Shown piece by piece: positions 30,836 through 43,556 of a stretch of 64,000 nt of DNA. Origin of the DNA: Scleroderma bovista. Taxonomy: Eukaryota; Basidiomycota; Agaricomycetes; Boletales; Sclerodermataceae. The stretch lies in NCBI GenBank assembly GCA_037178675.1, contig JAYMGJ010000094.1:1-64000 (forward strand). Reading direction: 5' to 3'. Under the pieces are notes generated by a model. It had not been told where the DNA came from, did not search any database, and worked only from the letters and a program-made list of their open reading frames with translations. Position 1 is the stretch's first letter; each line of letters opens with the position of its first letter. Made by a program: the position numbers and the translations under genes.

Positions 30836-33457
30836 TATGTCATGAGGCTGAATATATGATATATATGATCAAGTTATTTGTTTTGTAATCATAGCTTATC
30901 ATGGATCGACGGTCCCCGTGATGGAGAATTTCATAAAGCGAGCTGATTACTTGTCAGTGTATTGGCCATTTGATTAGTTTGTGTCATGTCGACGAGCTGT
31001 GAGGCAAGAAAGTGGGAGAAGTTGGCGCTAAGGCATAATGTGACTTATATGTACCCCCCAGTGGCAGTCTTACCAAGTTATGCCACAAGGTTTAAACTTT
31101 CGCCTTTGCTGTGCGAGTTAAAACAGATTTGGAAACAAGCCATGCTGAATGCCGGGCGCCTGGGCTCGAAGTCATGCCAATTGATGCAGAAAGCACAGCA
31201 CAACACACGTACGGGCACAGCTGCCAGGGCAACAGACACCTTCCTTCCCAGAGAAAAGGCTGCGTAGGGAGAAAATCAAAGTCACAGTTACGGACGATGC
31301 AGGAAGCACAGCACAACATCGTACTAACACGGCACAACCGGCGCACATGGTCAGAACCTCCACTCCACCTGTATAGTGACGACAATAACAACGACAATGT
31401 TGTTATACAGCTGCTGTAGCGGAATCCCGAATACTTTCACATCCAACCTTACTGCATGGCCCCCTTGGCTGGCATACATCGCTCGATCCTGCACTCAACA
31501 GGTAAGAAAATATGACAGTGCGTACTAGTGCTTATGTGCAGCGTGCCTTGGAACGGGCGACCAACGGGTTCATCTACTAGGTTGCACGACGATACTCTCT
31601 CCCGAAGGTAAGTCATACTATTCCTTCTAACGGTGGTTGCATCAAAGTATGTAAAGCATCATAATAGATCATGTATACATTCACATGATGGTAAACTACG
31701 TGTAGACGGTTGCCCTATGACACTGCCGCATCTGTAACAAAAACGGACCCAGATATAGAGATGGTGCGCGACTCTTCAGCAGTCGACAGAAAGATTTTCC
31801 ATTCCTTTTGAAAGCTCCGCATCGACCAAAGCGTTCTTGATCTCCAGCGCTCGACTGACATTTCTAGGTGCAATTTTAATTCTTCCCTGTCAACGCTTGG
31901 GTCTATGGGACTATTTGAATGGTTTCCGGCTCACTGCGTGGCACGCACATATCCCAGGCAAGCCGTTTCGCCGCGTTCTCGAGCTGTGCTGACATTTGCA
32001 GGTACAAATCTGATCCTTTCGCATCGCCGCCTACGTCCAACGACCCAGTATGGACGCTCTGAAGGATGTATGGGTGGCCCATACGACAAGTTTTCATTTT
32101 GCAATCGCTGGTCTTGACACGCGTGCTGAATTTCTTAGCCGCTGTGCTTCCTCGACTCACTCTCAGTCGATGCTGCTGTGCTTGTTGTGCTGTTGTCACC
32201 ACCGTCGCTTCCCGAGTTTGCTTATGTATGTAGCCATTTCTCTCTCTCTCACTCTGCGGGCTGACGAGGTATTTATGACATCTGTTTGTACCTGAGCGCG
32301 TATGTAGTCAGCCAATCTATTTCCAATCCAGACCCCTGGCAGAGGAAGATAGTCACTCGTTCATCAACTGAGTCCACAGAACTTGACGTTGATGTCCAAG
32401 CAAGAAGGTGCTTCTACCGCACACGCCGAGTCACTTACTGAACCGCCTGAAACCCCCAATGCATATCCAGGAGCGTCACATGCACGTCCACACGACTGGG
32501 TCTGATCCACAGGTTCATCACTTCTAGCTTACTGCGAGCACACAGTACGGCGCGCCGTATATACATTCTCACTGTGTGTGCAATCGCAGCTCTTCCCATA
32601 GCAGCTCATCAGAGACACATTGCTTGTCCAGAAATCGCTGAATTCGAGAACTTGAAGCTTGTTCAATGATTTCGCCATCCCTTACAGCATCCTTGATAGG
32701 AATATCTACCAGTGCCAATGCCAAGCTGTGAAGACCAAAACGATCATCAGGTGTCCTTCCGACTCATGCCGTGGGATTGTCCGTTGCCGTCCAGTGGAGC
32801 TTCTTTCCATTCCGAGGTTAGTCCTTTGCTATATGCGTTGATTGACAGAGTAGAGTGCTCCGACGATACTATATGGATATTATGAGCAGCATAGGGTACA
32901 GTAATTCATGTCGTGAATGTGCAGGGTGAATGGTGGTAAAAGAGTATTGTACTGAGTGGAGTGGCGCACCCCGAATTTCAAACCACTCGAGCTTGCCGCT
33001 TATAGTTATCCGGGAGATCATTCCGAAACCCCAAATGCAGTGAGTCGCTCGTTCGCGTTAGCCCCGACTCGACGAATCACAGCTGTGACCACACGCACAG
33101 CGCATGCTGGCAGGAACCACCACGGGTCGACGGAACGTGCCTCATGGTACGCATGACGCAACGGGCCAAAGTACCGATGGCGGCGGCGGGACTCCGCTGG
33201 ATGATTATTAGAGAACAGTGCTTTGTGAATGTGAACATGAATGAATGAATGTAAGGATGAAATATATATATAATATATCGGACGCGGTCGATGATGATGA
33301 CGAGATTTGGGGGAGTTCATAAAGTCAGACCCTATCCCCACCATTTCTGACACGTATGAGCGACGACTCGATCCACAACGAATGCATAAAGGAGAGGTAT
33401 CTTACCATGCCCAAACCCAAAACCCAAAACACAACGAGCCATTCCCGCAGCGGGGGA
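30836..33457. other. 2.6 kb without recognised gene
   Basis: Several candidate splice signals and short open stretches occur (for example 31900-32200 on both strands), but I could not assemble a frame or recognise any family. It may contain an unknown multi-exon gene or non-coding RNA. The last 300 bp is the 3' flank of the small membrane protein gene. Confidence 0.4.
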
Positions 33458-33865
33458 TCACGTCGAAGGATACGCCCCTCTCAGCCTCACCCTCCCGTCC
33501 TTAAGCCGCTCGGTGATAACAGGACTCGCAGCCGGCCGATACTTGAACTCCTTTGAATACCTACACCCCCACACACAACGAGTGGATAATCCCGCGGGGG
33601 GAAAAAAAACGCATGGTATTCAGACGCACCGAGAAGCATAAATAATCTCCGGTGTCGCGTTCTGTTTAGACGGTCTGATGGCGTACGAGAGCCAGAAAAG
33701 GAAGATGATGAATAGAATGAGCGCGATGCGTTTCCAGGCGGCGGGTGGGGGTCTGTCGAAGCGGGGATCGATGGGTCGAGCGCGCGTAGACGCTGCCTCC
33801 GCGTCGTCCGCGTCGTCCGCGTCGCGTGGGGATGCGGGGAGGCGCTGGTACTTGGCAGCTGGCAT
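33458..33865 (-). CDS. Small single-pass membrane protein, 112 aa
   Basis: Exon 1 (33865-33630) and exon 2 (33560-33458), joined by a 69-bp GTGCGT...GTAG intron, give 112 aa. The N-terminus is hydrophilic (MPAAKYQRLPASPRD, then Asp/Ala-rich), followed by WKRIALILFIIFLFWLSYAI, one clear transmembrane helix at about residues 45-64. The C-terminal exon encodes YSKEFKYRPAASPVITERL and DGRVRLRGA, a conserved-looking tail that supports the splice. I recall similar small proteins in other Agaricomycetes but no function. The gene is head to head with the INO80 subunit gene, 234 bp between start codons. Confidence 0.78.
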
Positions 33866-34099
33866 CGACGACGAGGACGAGGACGGTGAGTGAGAGTGAA
33901 GAAGTGGATGGGCGGAGTTTGAAAAGCGGGGGCCCGACTGCGCCTGAAGTTGGAGTCGAAAAAAATAATAATGTCCGAGGAAGAACTTGGCGGACTGACG
34001 GATGAAAATGCGAGCGGTGCGTCTCTCGTCTCTCACAGCTACCAGGCCCTGACGACTCGCGGCTGACTCTACCACATCGACATCCATCGTATCATAGAC
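33866..34099. promoter_or_regulatory. Divergent promoter, membrane protein / Ies2
   Basis: 234 bp between two ATGs in opposite directions must hold both promoters and 5' leaders. No specific operator is evident. Confidence 0.55.
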
Positions 34100-35320
34100 A
34101 TGGCGTATGACTCGGACATTGACATGGCTGTCGATACCAAGGCGGATGAGGAGGAGCGAGATGACGATAATGATGTCGAGCCTGACGAAGGCGACGAGGT
34201 TCGTTTTCTGTCCCTCTCCCGCCACGCTGACCGCGCCAACTTTTGCCCCCCACAGGACCCTCTAGACGTGGAATCGGAAGAACTCACCCCGCCGCCGTCC
34301 CCGTCACGACCGCGTCTCAAGATCAAACTAAAGCTACCCCAGATACTCAGTCCGAACGAACCATCGAGCAGGGCTGCGTCGACTCCGAGTGGGGAAGGAC
34401 AGAGCCAACCACCCTTTCGCCGCGGTATATCCAAGGGTACGGTGGTAATTGTCTTGATATCCGTTTGCTGAGTATGGGTTTTCAGATGACTATGTTGAAT
34501 CAGAGGACGATGATGAGGTGGTTGGGGGATCTACGCGGCCAATGACCTCTCGCCAAGCTGTGTTGGCCAGCGTAGTTGACTCATCTCACGTTTCATTGTG
34601 TATGGCAGACAGGTCCCGTTTTAAACAGCTACTCGTTTTCTAACGCGCTACACAGCAGAGTCGTCGAGAAAGAAGAAACAGCTAACGGAAGAGGAAATTG
34701 CACTCCGGCGAGAAGAGACCGCTCGCAAGCGAAGGAACCTTTCTGAAAAGAAACTCGAAGACGAAAAGGTCGGTCCTTTTTTCCCCATTCTCCGGATAGT
34801 CTAGCTTGCCAACCCCCATCATGATTTGGCTCGCACGCATACACGGACATACGAGTAGATGGAAACCATCAACCGCCTGTTGAAGAAGCAGTCCAAGTCA
34901 AAGAATAAACGTAACGTTCTGTCAACTGCGGACGATCGGACGCCAGTCTCAGTCACGCCTGCCGTGGTCGCGTCAACACGTGACGGGTCACCGCCGCCAT
35001 TAGACGGGGATGTGCAAGAGGCTGTCGAAATCACACCTACTATGTACAGGTGGATCTCGACCACCAGGCCACCTGTCGAGGGGATGGTGACTGAACCAGC
35101 GGAGATGAAGATGAGACTGATGTTTTCTGTTCCTGTGTGTGCCCTTCCGCCAAACATCCAGGCCCAGGTGGGTGGTCAGGTGAACGCGCCTGTAGCGATG
35201 AAGGCCATCTGTGACGTGAGTGGGTGTAGACGGGACCGGAAGTATCGGCTGGTGAAGGAGTGGCAGAAGGGTGCGTGTGGGATAGATCATTTGAAGCTTC
35301 TTGAACGCCAGACGGTATAG
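34100..35320 (+). CDS. INO80 complex subunit, Ies2/PAPA-1 type
   Basis: Five exons (34100-34198, 34256-34424, 34486-34599, 34656-34768, 34859-35320) close in phase to 318 aa. The N-terminus is acidic, followed by RPRLKIKLKLP and a second acidic patch (YVESEDDDE). The PAPA-1-like core reads EEEIALRREETARKRRNL, then SEKKLEDEK and METINRLLKKQS, with the intron falling exactly between them. The C-terminus has the cysteine-containing end CDVSGC...RKYRLVKEWQKGACGIDHLK, as in INO80 complex subunit B and yeast Ies2. The protein should act in the nucleus in ATP-dependent nucleosome remodelling by INO80. No break was seen. Confidence 0.87.
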
Positions 35321-36439
35321 CATACCCCCTTTAGTTCTAGTGACCTAGGAGAACAACTGCGAGGTTTGGATTCAACGTTGTGTGGTCTCACCATTGCATG
35401 GGGATTGTCTCGGATCGAGTGGTCGTCTCGGATCATCTTTGCAGAACGGATCTCAGCTCGAGTCCACCCCCTTTTGCGAGCACGGATGCAGTTCCCCTGC
35501 CAGCGCGTAAGAAGCGTCGTCCTAGTAGTAGAGAACAGGACGTTCTTCTGCAGGGAGGGGCCGCCGTGCGAGGATGGAATTTGCAAAGCTGCATCACGCA
35601 CGAGCGGACCATTTTTGCGAAAATGGGCACGTTCCAAACTCCCAAAGTAAAATTAGCCTATTACCTTTGGGATTTGGACACCCCCACCCCGTTTGTTTAA
35701 GACCGCTATGCGTGAACATAAAACCGTGTCTCTGTCCCCGTCAGTCCTTCGTCTCCCTGCGCTCACTTACTGTCCCGCTCCCAAAAACGCGAAGAATTAC
35801 TACAGTCCCCTGATGGCGTTCAACTCGATCGATAATGGCAGTCGCAGCCCCAGTCGCAGCCGATCGTTCTCGCAGCAGGTGTCTGCGATCGCGGCGAGAC
35901 TTGGACGCGTCGTAGTAGAGGACGGCCACGTCCCACGGGCCAGTTTCGAGACAGAGTCGCCACCTGCGTGTAAGTGTCCAGGATCAGACTAGTCCCATCC
36001 TTTATACCCTCTCAGGGGGAGATAACAAGCTTTTTGGAGGTGACGCGGATAGGCACCTGGGGCGCTTGCGCTGAGCCTGAACGCTGATAAGCTCTCGCTA
36101 GTAGAGGCTAGCCAGCTGTCAGCGAGATAAGACAGCTCCTATTTACACATAGTCCCAGCTTATACGCTTACTCGCACTCCCATGTCGTGGACGTGCTCAA
36201 CGTTGACCATGGCAGTTGGCGGGCACGCTCTGTAGCCGGCCCCCAGGGCCTTATCCATTTTTGTGTCCTCAGGGCAGACACAGCTGACAGCGATGACGGA
36301 TCTTGTCTGGCGTCACACCTTTAAAGAGGCTCAGGCTTTCTTGGCTCTTTGTCCTCACTTCCATATCACACCACTCTTCTCTCTGCTGCTTGCTTCGTCG
36401 TCTTTGATCTTCGACCGCAAGGGTTATTACTCATCGCAT
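35321..36439. other. Leading part of first DUF3602 duplication unit
   Basis: Mostly upstream sequence. From about 35900 the text (CGTCCCACGGGCCAGTTTCGAG, AAGTGTCCAGGATCAGACTA, CAACGTTGACCATGGCAG) recurs upstream of the other two paralogues near 38150-38290, 39790-39900 and 41690-41960. Short open stretches at 35380-35990 are not convincing genes. Confidence 0.5.
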
Positions 36440-37477
36440 ATGGCAGATACTCCTAACAGCGACAACCGCTCCCTGTCTCGAGGACGGGACGTCTTTGTGG
36501 GTTATCTTTTGCGATAAAGGATTGGCCATTGATCCGTTCTGCTCTCTAGCAATCCTCCGGAAGAGGTGGAGCCGGCAATATCAGGCGTGCCTCCCTATCC
36601 CGTGAGCCTCGTCCGTTCGACGGCCCCGACGACATCTCCCAAACCCGTGGACGCGAGCCCGCTGTACACCCAGACAGGGTATGTTGACATCAGCTACTCT
36701 CTTCAACTCGCGCTCACTCGTTCTGCTCGCTGTAGGTCTACTCTGTGGGAAGGGGCGGTGCCGGCAATATGCGCTCTCCGTCTCGGGATCCCGCGAGATT
36801 CCCACACGATCCCTCCGTTCCGTCCGTTCACGAAGACCTCGTTGCGGAATCGCCCTATGAGCAACGTATCCTCAGGGAACATGCTGCGGCCGAAGAGGTG
36901 GTGAGTTGCCAATCAGGGACACTGTGACGGACTGACTCATCGGGGGGACGCACAGCACCACACGGGGCGTGGCGGTGTAGGCAACATCACCCGCTCGCGT
37001 TCTCGCTCTCGTGGTCCTGTGGTCACGCTGCACTCGACGGGCAGAGGCGGTGCTGGCAATATGCTCTCGGGCGAGACCCGGCCCAGCACGGAGGTCGTTC
37101 TTGATCAGGAAGAACGCAAGAGGCATTGCCATGGACACGTCGGGGGAATGTCAGTTTTCCATTTTGATTTGCTACATACGTATCAGTGTTGCTAAAACGT
37201 TACCTCATATCCGAACAGTCACTCCACCGGCCGAGGAGGTGTCGCGAATCTGACAGACGCCCACGGCCCCGACGTCGAGCACGTCCACCACCACACCGGC
37301 GAATACGAGTCTTCCGGACGCGGCGGCTCGGGCAATATCCGCTCCCCGTCCCAGCCGCGCGCGCCTGGGTCGCGTGACCCGAGCAAGGAGAAGCCGCACG
37401 GTGTTGCCGCGCTGTGGAACAAGATGGCGCATCCGGGATCGCACCCGCCGCATGGACAGGCTGGTGTGGGACAGTAG
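36440..37477 (+). CDS. DUF3602 (GRGGxGN repeat) protein, copy 1
   Basis: Exons 36440-36490, 36550-36678, 36736-36900, 36956-37149 and 37219-37477 give 265 aa. The protein has six GRGG-type motifs: GRGGAGNI, GRGGAGNM, GRGGVGNI, GRGGAGNM, GRGGVANL and GRGGSGNI. Such repeats define DUF3602, the family of yeast Par32, a phosphoprotein linked to TORC1 and ammonium uptake; the role here is not known. It starts MADTPNSDNRS and ends with a SRDPSKEKPHG...WNKMAHPGSHPPHG tail. All introns are short with canonical ends. This is the best preserved of three tandem copies. Confidence 0.88.
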
Positions 37478-40109
37478 GGGGGGGTCCCTCAGGAGCGAAC
37501 TATGTCACGGGAAATTTTGGACTGCGCATGCTATAATACATAGGAAAAAAATCTGTTCGAATCCCCCTTTATCCCACCTCAGCTGTATATGTATCTCTGT
37601 TCGTTGACGTACTAACCTGGTCTTATTGTACCCTACCCTTTGGTCATTTCCTACCATCTTATTTGATTATTGATATTTCACTTCATGAGTCAAATTGGCA
37701 TCTGTGCCATACCCTCAGCGGTATGGCAAGAGAGGATCGGTGCTGGCGTGCTCCCGAAAGGGACATTCTCGCCCGGCTGGCCTGTGGGGCTTCGCTGACA
37801 AAGAAGCCTCCTTGTCCCCACCCGCCTTCACCCAGTTTTTCAGACCATCCTTGCGTCGGGTCGCTGCCAGCTCACACCCTTCGGCCCACTCCCCTCGTAT
37901 GTGGTAGATGGTAGTTCACCTAAACAGCCCCGGAAGGGCGGCGGTCGGGGTAGCGGTTTACGAGAGTTTTCGCAGGCTCGAAACCGCACGCCCAAACCCG
38001 CCCCTTTACCTGTCCCTGTGTGTACTGTACGCGGCCCCGATCTTAGGAGAGGGGCGTCCGACGGACACGACAAACAGATTTGACCGCCCGGGATACCTCT
38101 CTACGCACACAGACTATACTTCGGGGGGTAGTCTGGGCAACTGCCCTGCTTGGACGCGTCATACACGAGACAGTTTCGAGACGGGGTCGAGCCACCTGCT
38201 TGTAAGTGTCCAGGCTCTCTGAGACAGTCAGACTACAGTCGCTCGTCCGATCCTATATATACACTGTCGGACAAGCCCGAGGCTCTCAGGGAGAGATCAT
38301 GGAGGTGAGGCAGAAAAGCACCTGGGCCCTTCAGTTGGTGGCTGTGAGCGAGGTAAGGCAGCTCCTATTGCACCAGAATAAGGATTGTCAGTAAAAACTT
38401 GTGCAACACCACCCAAACTTATCGCCAAATCACTTTCTATAGGTGACTGTTATGGCATTTATCCTACAAAGATCAGTGCCGATGTGAAGACGCCCTGATA
38501 TCCTGACGAGGATTAGAACCACAACTGTCGCCGTCACGGTCACCATGTAATGATGTTGTATGGACACACTGCACAGTGGCCAGTGATGGTTCGCGGGTGG
38601 CTCGGACAACAGGTAAGCCACTTCTTCCACAATGCATGGCTTTGACGCATATTGCTGTCTACTATCTCTGGCAGCCACTGCCCCGTTGCGCTTTGTCTGC
38701 CACCACCATCACCTCCGTTTCGGCTGTCATCGCTGTTGCCAGCTGTCTCGCCCTCGACGCACGCCGCGGTTGTGTTGTCTGCGCCCTCCACTCATCCGAA
38801 GACGATCCGTCGACTTGGGACCTTGATTGGCACGTTTCGCAGTGCTTATAGTACATCAACTTACGTTGTCGATGCTGACCTTTTTCCATTGATTGGCAGG
38901 CTCAGCTTGCAGGATTTTGCGCCATTACTACATAGGTGAGTTTCGCATTCTCGACCCGATTCAACCCATTCTGACATTCATCACTTCGCAGCTTGTGCGT
39001 CGTTTGCAACTCCGTATATGATGAAATGAAATGAAATAAAAATACGGCCGACTACGCTAAACAAGCTCAGGCCAAATAAGACCTCGCCGGCACTAACAGT
39101 AACAAAGAGTAAAGGAAAGAGTAGACAAAGGAAACCACGAGATACAGGCTGAAGACACTACAGCAGATAAGACAGGTGCTCAGGTCTGTATGCCCACTTC
39201 AATGGTCACGAGCGATGACATCACTAGCCACTGGCACCTCCACTTCAATGACGGTTGGCGGCCACAACAACTCAGTAGCCAAGGGCATGACGTCATAATG
39301 CAAACAATGGCCAACACCTCCACTGTTGTGATCGATGACAATGACTGTGGGCGTGGGCAGTGCTGCGGTGACAAATGTTGACAACAATCACCTGTGGAGC
39401 AAGCAACACCAACAGCACGATCAGTACGATGATGACAGCCCCCCACCGTGATCATGCCACCTGGCCACCACAGCCATGCGATGTCGACAACACCCACAAC
39501 TACCCGCACAGTCACGACAACGACAGCTCTGGCCCAGCTTCAGCGTCGTCACAGCCAGTGGTAAGAAAGTAACAATCACCAGACAACAGCTTACGGGTTC
39601 ATTGATTATCGACCACCAGAAAAGATAGGCAGATTAGAATCACCATATTCGCAGTTTATCATGCAATGAGAACACTATACCAATTGGATCAGTGTCTAAT
39701 CGGGGACCAAATCATTACTATTGGAGACTGAATCCTTCAAAGTCACGGACGACGAAAAAGATATGACTAATTTCCAGTTCCAGATAGTCGTTCAGACGCT
39801 CCGATTACTTGTGGACATGCACAACGTTGACCATGGCGGGCACGGCCAGCGCGGGCTTTGTGTCCTCGACGCAGACACGGCTGACCTAGGTAATTGCAAT
39901 GACGGATCTTGTCCATTCATTTGCCGAGTATGTACCCTCTTTCACTCGACTGACTCTGGAATCACACTTAAAAGAGCCCATGGTTTCTCAGCCCTTTTTG
40001 TCCTCAGAATCCATATCGCACCACTTTCTTCACTGCGCGTGCTTCGTCGTCTTTGATCATCGCTGCCACCGCAAATACTAGTCCGGGTTACTGATCAAAA
40101 TCTTGGAAT
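37478..40109. other. Spacer between DUF3602 copies 1 and 2
   Basis: Includes the 3' flank of copy 1, a partial repeat of the unit's leading segment (38140-38330, with GAGACAGTTTCGAGACGGGG and CTGTCGGACAAGCCCGAGG), the dispersed repeat described at 38690-39010, an AAATG-type run near 39020, and about 700 bp of unrecognised sequence. No gene is supported. Confidence 0.5.
38690..39010 (+). other. Dispersed repeat copy B (related to 10304-10590)
   Basis: Shares in order CACCACCATCACCTCCGTTTCG, TCTCGCCCTCGACGCACG, TCCGAAGAC, GACCTTTTTCCATTGA and a GTGAGTTTCGC...CTCGACCCGATTCAACCC donor-side segment with 10304-10590. Divergence is substantial. It could be a relic of a multi-exon gene family or of a transposon. 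Confidence 0.45.
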
Positions 40110-41146
40110 ATGGCAGATACTCCTAACAGCGAGAACCGCTTCCTAGGTCGAGGACAACGGAGCGTTTTCGTGAGTCTTTGCGGTAAAGGATTTTTGGACG
40201 GGGTCATTGATGGTTCTGCTCTACAGCAACCCCCCGGAAGAGCTGGAGTCGGCAGTATGATGCCTTCCTCCCAATTCCGTGGGCGTCCCACGGCCCCGAT
40301 GGTGTCTCCCGATCCCGCGTACCCAACATTTGGAATTTGGACCAGTGGCTATCCAGTGGTACCGCACCCCGACAGTGTAAGTTACGTTAGCCACTCCATC
40401 TCTTTACTCGCGCTCACTCGTTGTTGCCGTAGCTCTTCCCCGATGTCGTAGGAAGAGGTGGTGCCGGCAATATACGCGATCCGTCTGGTGATCCCGGGAG
40501 ATTCCCACACGATCCGTTAGCGCGCAAAGACGTCATTGCGGAATCAATTCATGACCCGCGTGTCATGAGGGAGCATGCTGGGGCCAGAACGGTGAGTCAC
40601 ATCCTCCTCCGCATCCGCATCGGGGAGACTGACATCAGGGACGCATAGCACCACACGGGGCGTGACGATGTAGGCAACATTACCCACTCGCGCTCCCGTT
40701 CTCGTAGTTCTGAGTTCACGCTGCGCTCGATTGGCAGAGGCGGCGTTGGCAACATTCGTCATGCAGAGAACCTCGACGGTCTTTACCAAGAAGAAGAACG
40801 CAGGAATCCACCCACAGAGGGAATCATGTCAGTTTCAACATCACCCTCACGCACTACTATGTAGCAGTGTGCTAATGTTATATCCAATAGTCACTCCACC
40901 GGCCGAGGAGGTATCGTGAATCTTACGGACGCCGTGATCCCCAATGAGCCTCTGCACCACCGCACAGGCCAGTACGAGTCTTCCGGACATGGCGGCTCGG
41001 ACAACATCGGGTACCCGTCCCAGACACGCAGGCCTGGCTCGCGTGACCCGAGCAAGGAGGGGCATGATGCTGCTGTGCTGCGGAACAAGATGGCGCATCC
41101 TGGGTCGCACCCACATGGACGTGTTGGACAGCAAGGGGGTCCCTGA
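40110..41146 (+). CDS. DUF3602 protein, copy 2
   Basis: Exons 40110-40163, 40227-40376, 40433-40591, 40649-40827 and 40891-41146 give 265 aa, the same length as copy 1, and every intron lies at the same place. The reading frame is intact, but the motifs have drifted: GRAGVGSM, GRGGAGNI, GRDDVGNI, GRGGVGNI, GRGGIVNL and GHGGSDNI. Only two of the six keep a full GRGGxGN. The C-terminal SRDPSKEG...NKMAHPGSHPHG tail is kept. It may have relaxed or altered function. Copy 3 follows at 42234 in the same orientation. Confidence 0.82.
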
Positions 41147-42233
41147 AAAAGCTGGAATGGACTGCTGAAAAAGCTGGAATGGACTGCGCACACTATTGGA
41201 AAATCCACCCAACATATGTTCATATTTGTTCTCTCTTTTTTCCCTATGTATGTACTATCTTCGTTCGTTGACATACACGTACCCCTAGCTATCCTTGGAC
41301 ATTTCCCACCATCTCATTTGATGATTGATGTTCACAAGCAAGGCCAGTGCACGTTCATGAGTCGAGCTTTAGATATGAGGATTGGCAGAAGGGTACATGA
41401 TGGGAAATTGCTGCTGACTCGACAGACTGCGTGGGTCTTATACACTCACGACACTCCATCTGCCTGCACTTTGGCCTGCACGCTGTCCGTACACAGACAC
41501 GCCGATGGCGAACTTTCTGTACCTCAAGAAGTGTTCTGTGTCACTAAGTCTTTGAATTCACTAGCACCAGGTTCGACTATGCGCAACCTATCGATTGAAC
41601 TTCCTCTCGCACGCCCTCGTCTGCGCCCTCGGACTTTATGTACTAATATTTCCCGACCCAGACAAGTCAACTGTTTGGATCTGTATCGTGTACAGTAAGT
41701 GTCCAGGATCAGACTACAGTCGCCCGTCCATCCTTTATATATACTCGGACAAGCCCGAGGCAGGGGGAGATCACAGAGGTGAGGAGGCGCTTGCGCTGAG
41801 CCTGATTGCTGATAAGCTATAGGTGACTGTCAGCGAGATAAGGCAGCTCCTATTGCATATCGTTCCAGCTTATAGTCGTTTCAGACATTCCGATTACTCG
41901 CATTCCTATGTCGTGGACGTGCACAACGTTGACCATGGCAGCTGCTGGCGGGCATGACCAGCCCAGGGTTTTGTGTCCTCGGCGCAGACAGGGCTGCCAG
42001 GTCCCAGCTGATAGCAACTTGAATGACAGATCGTTGTGCATTCATTTGCTGAGTATCTGCCCTCTTTAGCTAGACTGGCTCTGGAATCATACTTAAAAGA
42101 GCCCAAGGTTTCTCAGCCCAAATATTGTGCTCACCTCCATATCGCACCACTTTCGTCACTGCTGCTTGCTTCATCGTCTTTGATCATCGCTGTCGACGCA
42201 AATAGTTCGGGTTACTGATCAAAATCTTGGGAT
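41147..42233. other. Spacer between DUF3602 copies 2 and 3
   Basis: 3' flank of copy 2 followed, from about 41690, by the leading segment of the duplication unit (AAGTGTCCAGGATCAGACTA; GGACGTGCACAACGTTGACC). No separate gene is supported. Confidence 0.55.
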
Positions 42234-43067
42234 ATGGCAGATACTCCTAACAGTGAGCGCTCTCGATCTCGAGGACGGGAAGGCTTAGTGGGTTATTTTT
42301 GCGATAAAAAGATTTTTGGACGGGTCACTGATGGTTCTGCTCTACAGCAATCCTCTGGAAGAGGTGGAATCGGCAATATTAGGCAATCCTCCCAATCCCG
42401 TGATTCCCGTCCGTACGACGGCTTCGATGACTTCTCCCAAAGCCGTGGACGTGAACCCGATGTACGCTCCGACGGGGTATGTTACATTTGCCACGCCATC
42501 TCTTTAACAGTGCCCACTCCCTGTTGTCGTAGGTCTACTCTGTAGGAAGAGGCGGTGCCGGCAATTTGCGCTCTCCGTCTCGTGATTCCGCGAGACTCCC
42601 ACAACACGAAGACCTCATTGATGCTTATGAGGCTGAGGAGGAGCGTATCAGAATGGAGTATGCTGCGGACGAAGCGCACGTGGTGGGTACATCCTCCTCC
42701 GCATTCGCCGATCGGGGAGACTGAGCATCGGGACGCACAGCACTCTACGGGGCGTGGCGGTGCAGGCAACATTACCTCCTCGCGCTCCCGTTCTCGTGGT
42801 CCTGCGGTCTCGACTGGCAGAGGCGGTGCTGGCAATATAGTCAAGGAGACACTTAGCACGGATGTCGTTTCTGATCAAAAAGAGCGCAAGATGCCTTTCC
42901 ACGCCGGGCAAAAGTCAGTCTTACTCTCATGTGCTATGTAGCAGTGTACTAACGTGATATTCCGAAATCTGAACGGTTATTTCCTTAGCTCTCTTACGGA
43001 CCTCCGCCGGCGCCGCCGGTCCTCGTCCTCGTCCCAGTCCCGTTCTCGTTCCCGCGGGCACGCGTGA
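42234..43067 (+). CDS. DUF3602 protein, copy 3, shortened C-terminus
   Basis: Exons 42234-42287, 42348-42476, 42533-42682, 42741-42913 and 42989-43067 give 194 aa. The first four exons match copies 1 and 2 (GRGGIGNI, GRGGAGNL, GRGGAGNI, GRGGAGNI). Exon 5 has lost the HSTGRGGV block, has an Arg/Ser-rich start (RRRRRSSSSSQSRSRSR), and is one frame off: the old tail (TRDPSKEE) is still readable in another frame after the TGA at 43065. So the C-terminus was lost by a small indel or acceptor change. This is either a truncated functional form or a young pseudogene. Confidence 0.7.
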
Positions 43068-43556
43068 CCCGAGCAAGGAGGAATATGATTCGTGTTGTGC
43101 TGTGGAAAATGCCGCATCCTCGATCGCTCCCGCAAGTATCTAGCTTTGGACAGCAAGGGGGTCCCTGAGTAAACTGGAATGGTCTGCACGCTATAGGAAA
43201 ATCAACCCAACAAATATTCTCTCTTTTCCCCCTCATCCCACCTCAGCTGTAAATGTATCTCGTTCGCTGACGTACATCTGGTCTATTGTACCTTACCCTT
43301 GGTCATCTTATTTGATGATGATGTACACTTAGGGCAGGCCACTGCGCCCTGTCGTGTGCACGTTCGTGAGTCAAGCTTTAGAGCACCAATCGTGTAAAAG
43401 TACCGTCAATTTAAACTACAAGCAGGATGGTCATGCGCCATCGTTCATAATGGGAACAAATAATGAACGTGAAAGGTATCATAATCATCAAAATCTTGGT
43501 CATGATCATGGGTATCCAATGCCCTTAATGCCTAATATTCAGCCCCCCAGCTGGTA
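43068..43556. other. 3' flank of DUF3602 copy 3 / DUF4048 gene
   Basis: Convergent spacer. Begins with downstream text shared with copies 1 and 2 (CTCATCCCACCTCAGCTGTA). No gene seen. Confidence 0.5.

Noticed and set aside
31900..32300. Possible short protein genes on both strands
   Set aside because: No start context, no splice closure and no recognisable family.
37550..37570. tRNA-like B box (GTTCGAATCC)
   Set aside because: No A box or cloverleaf upstream; it lies in the 3' flank of DUF3602 copy 1. No tRNA or rRNA gene was found in the window.
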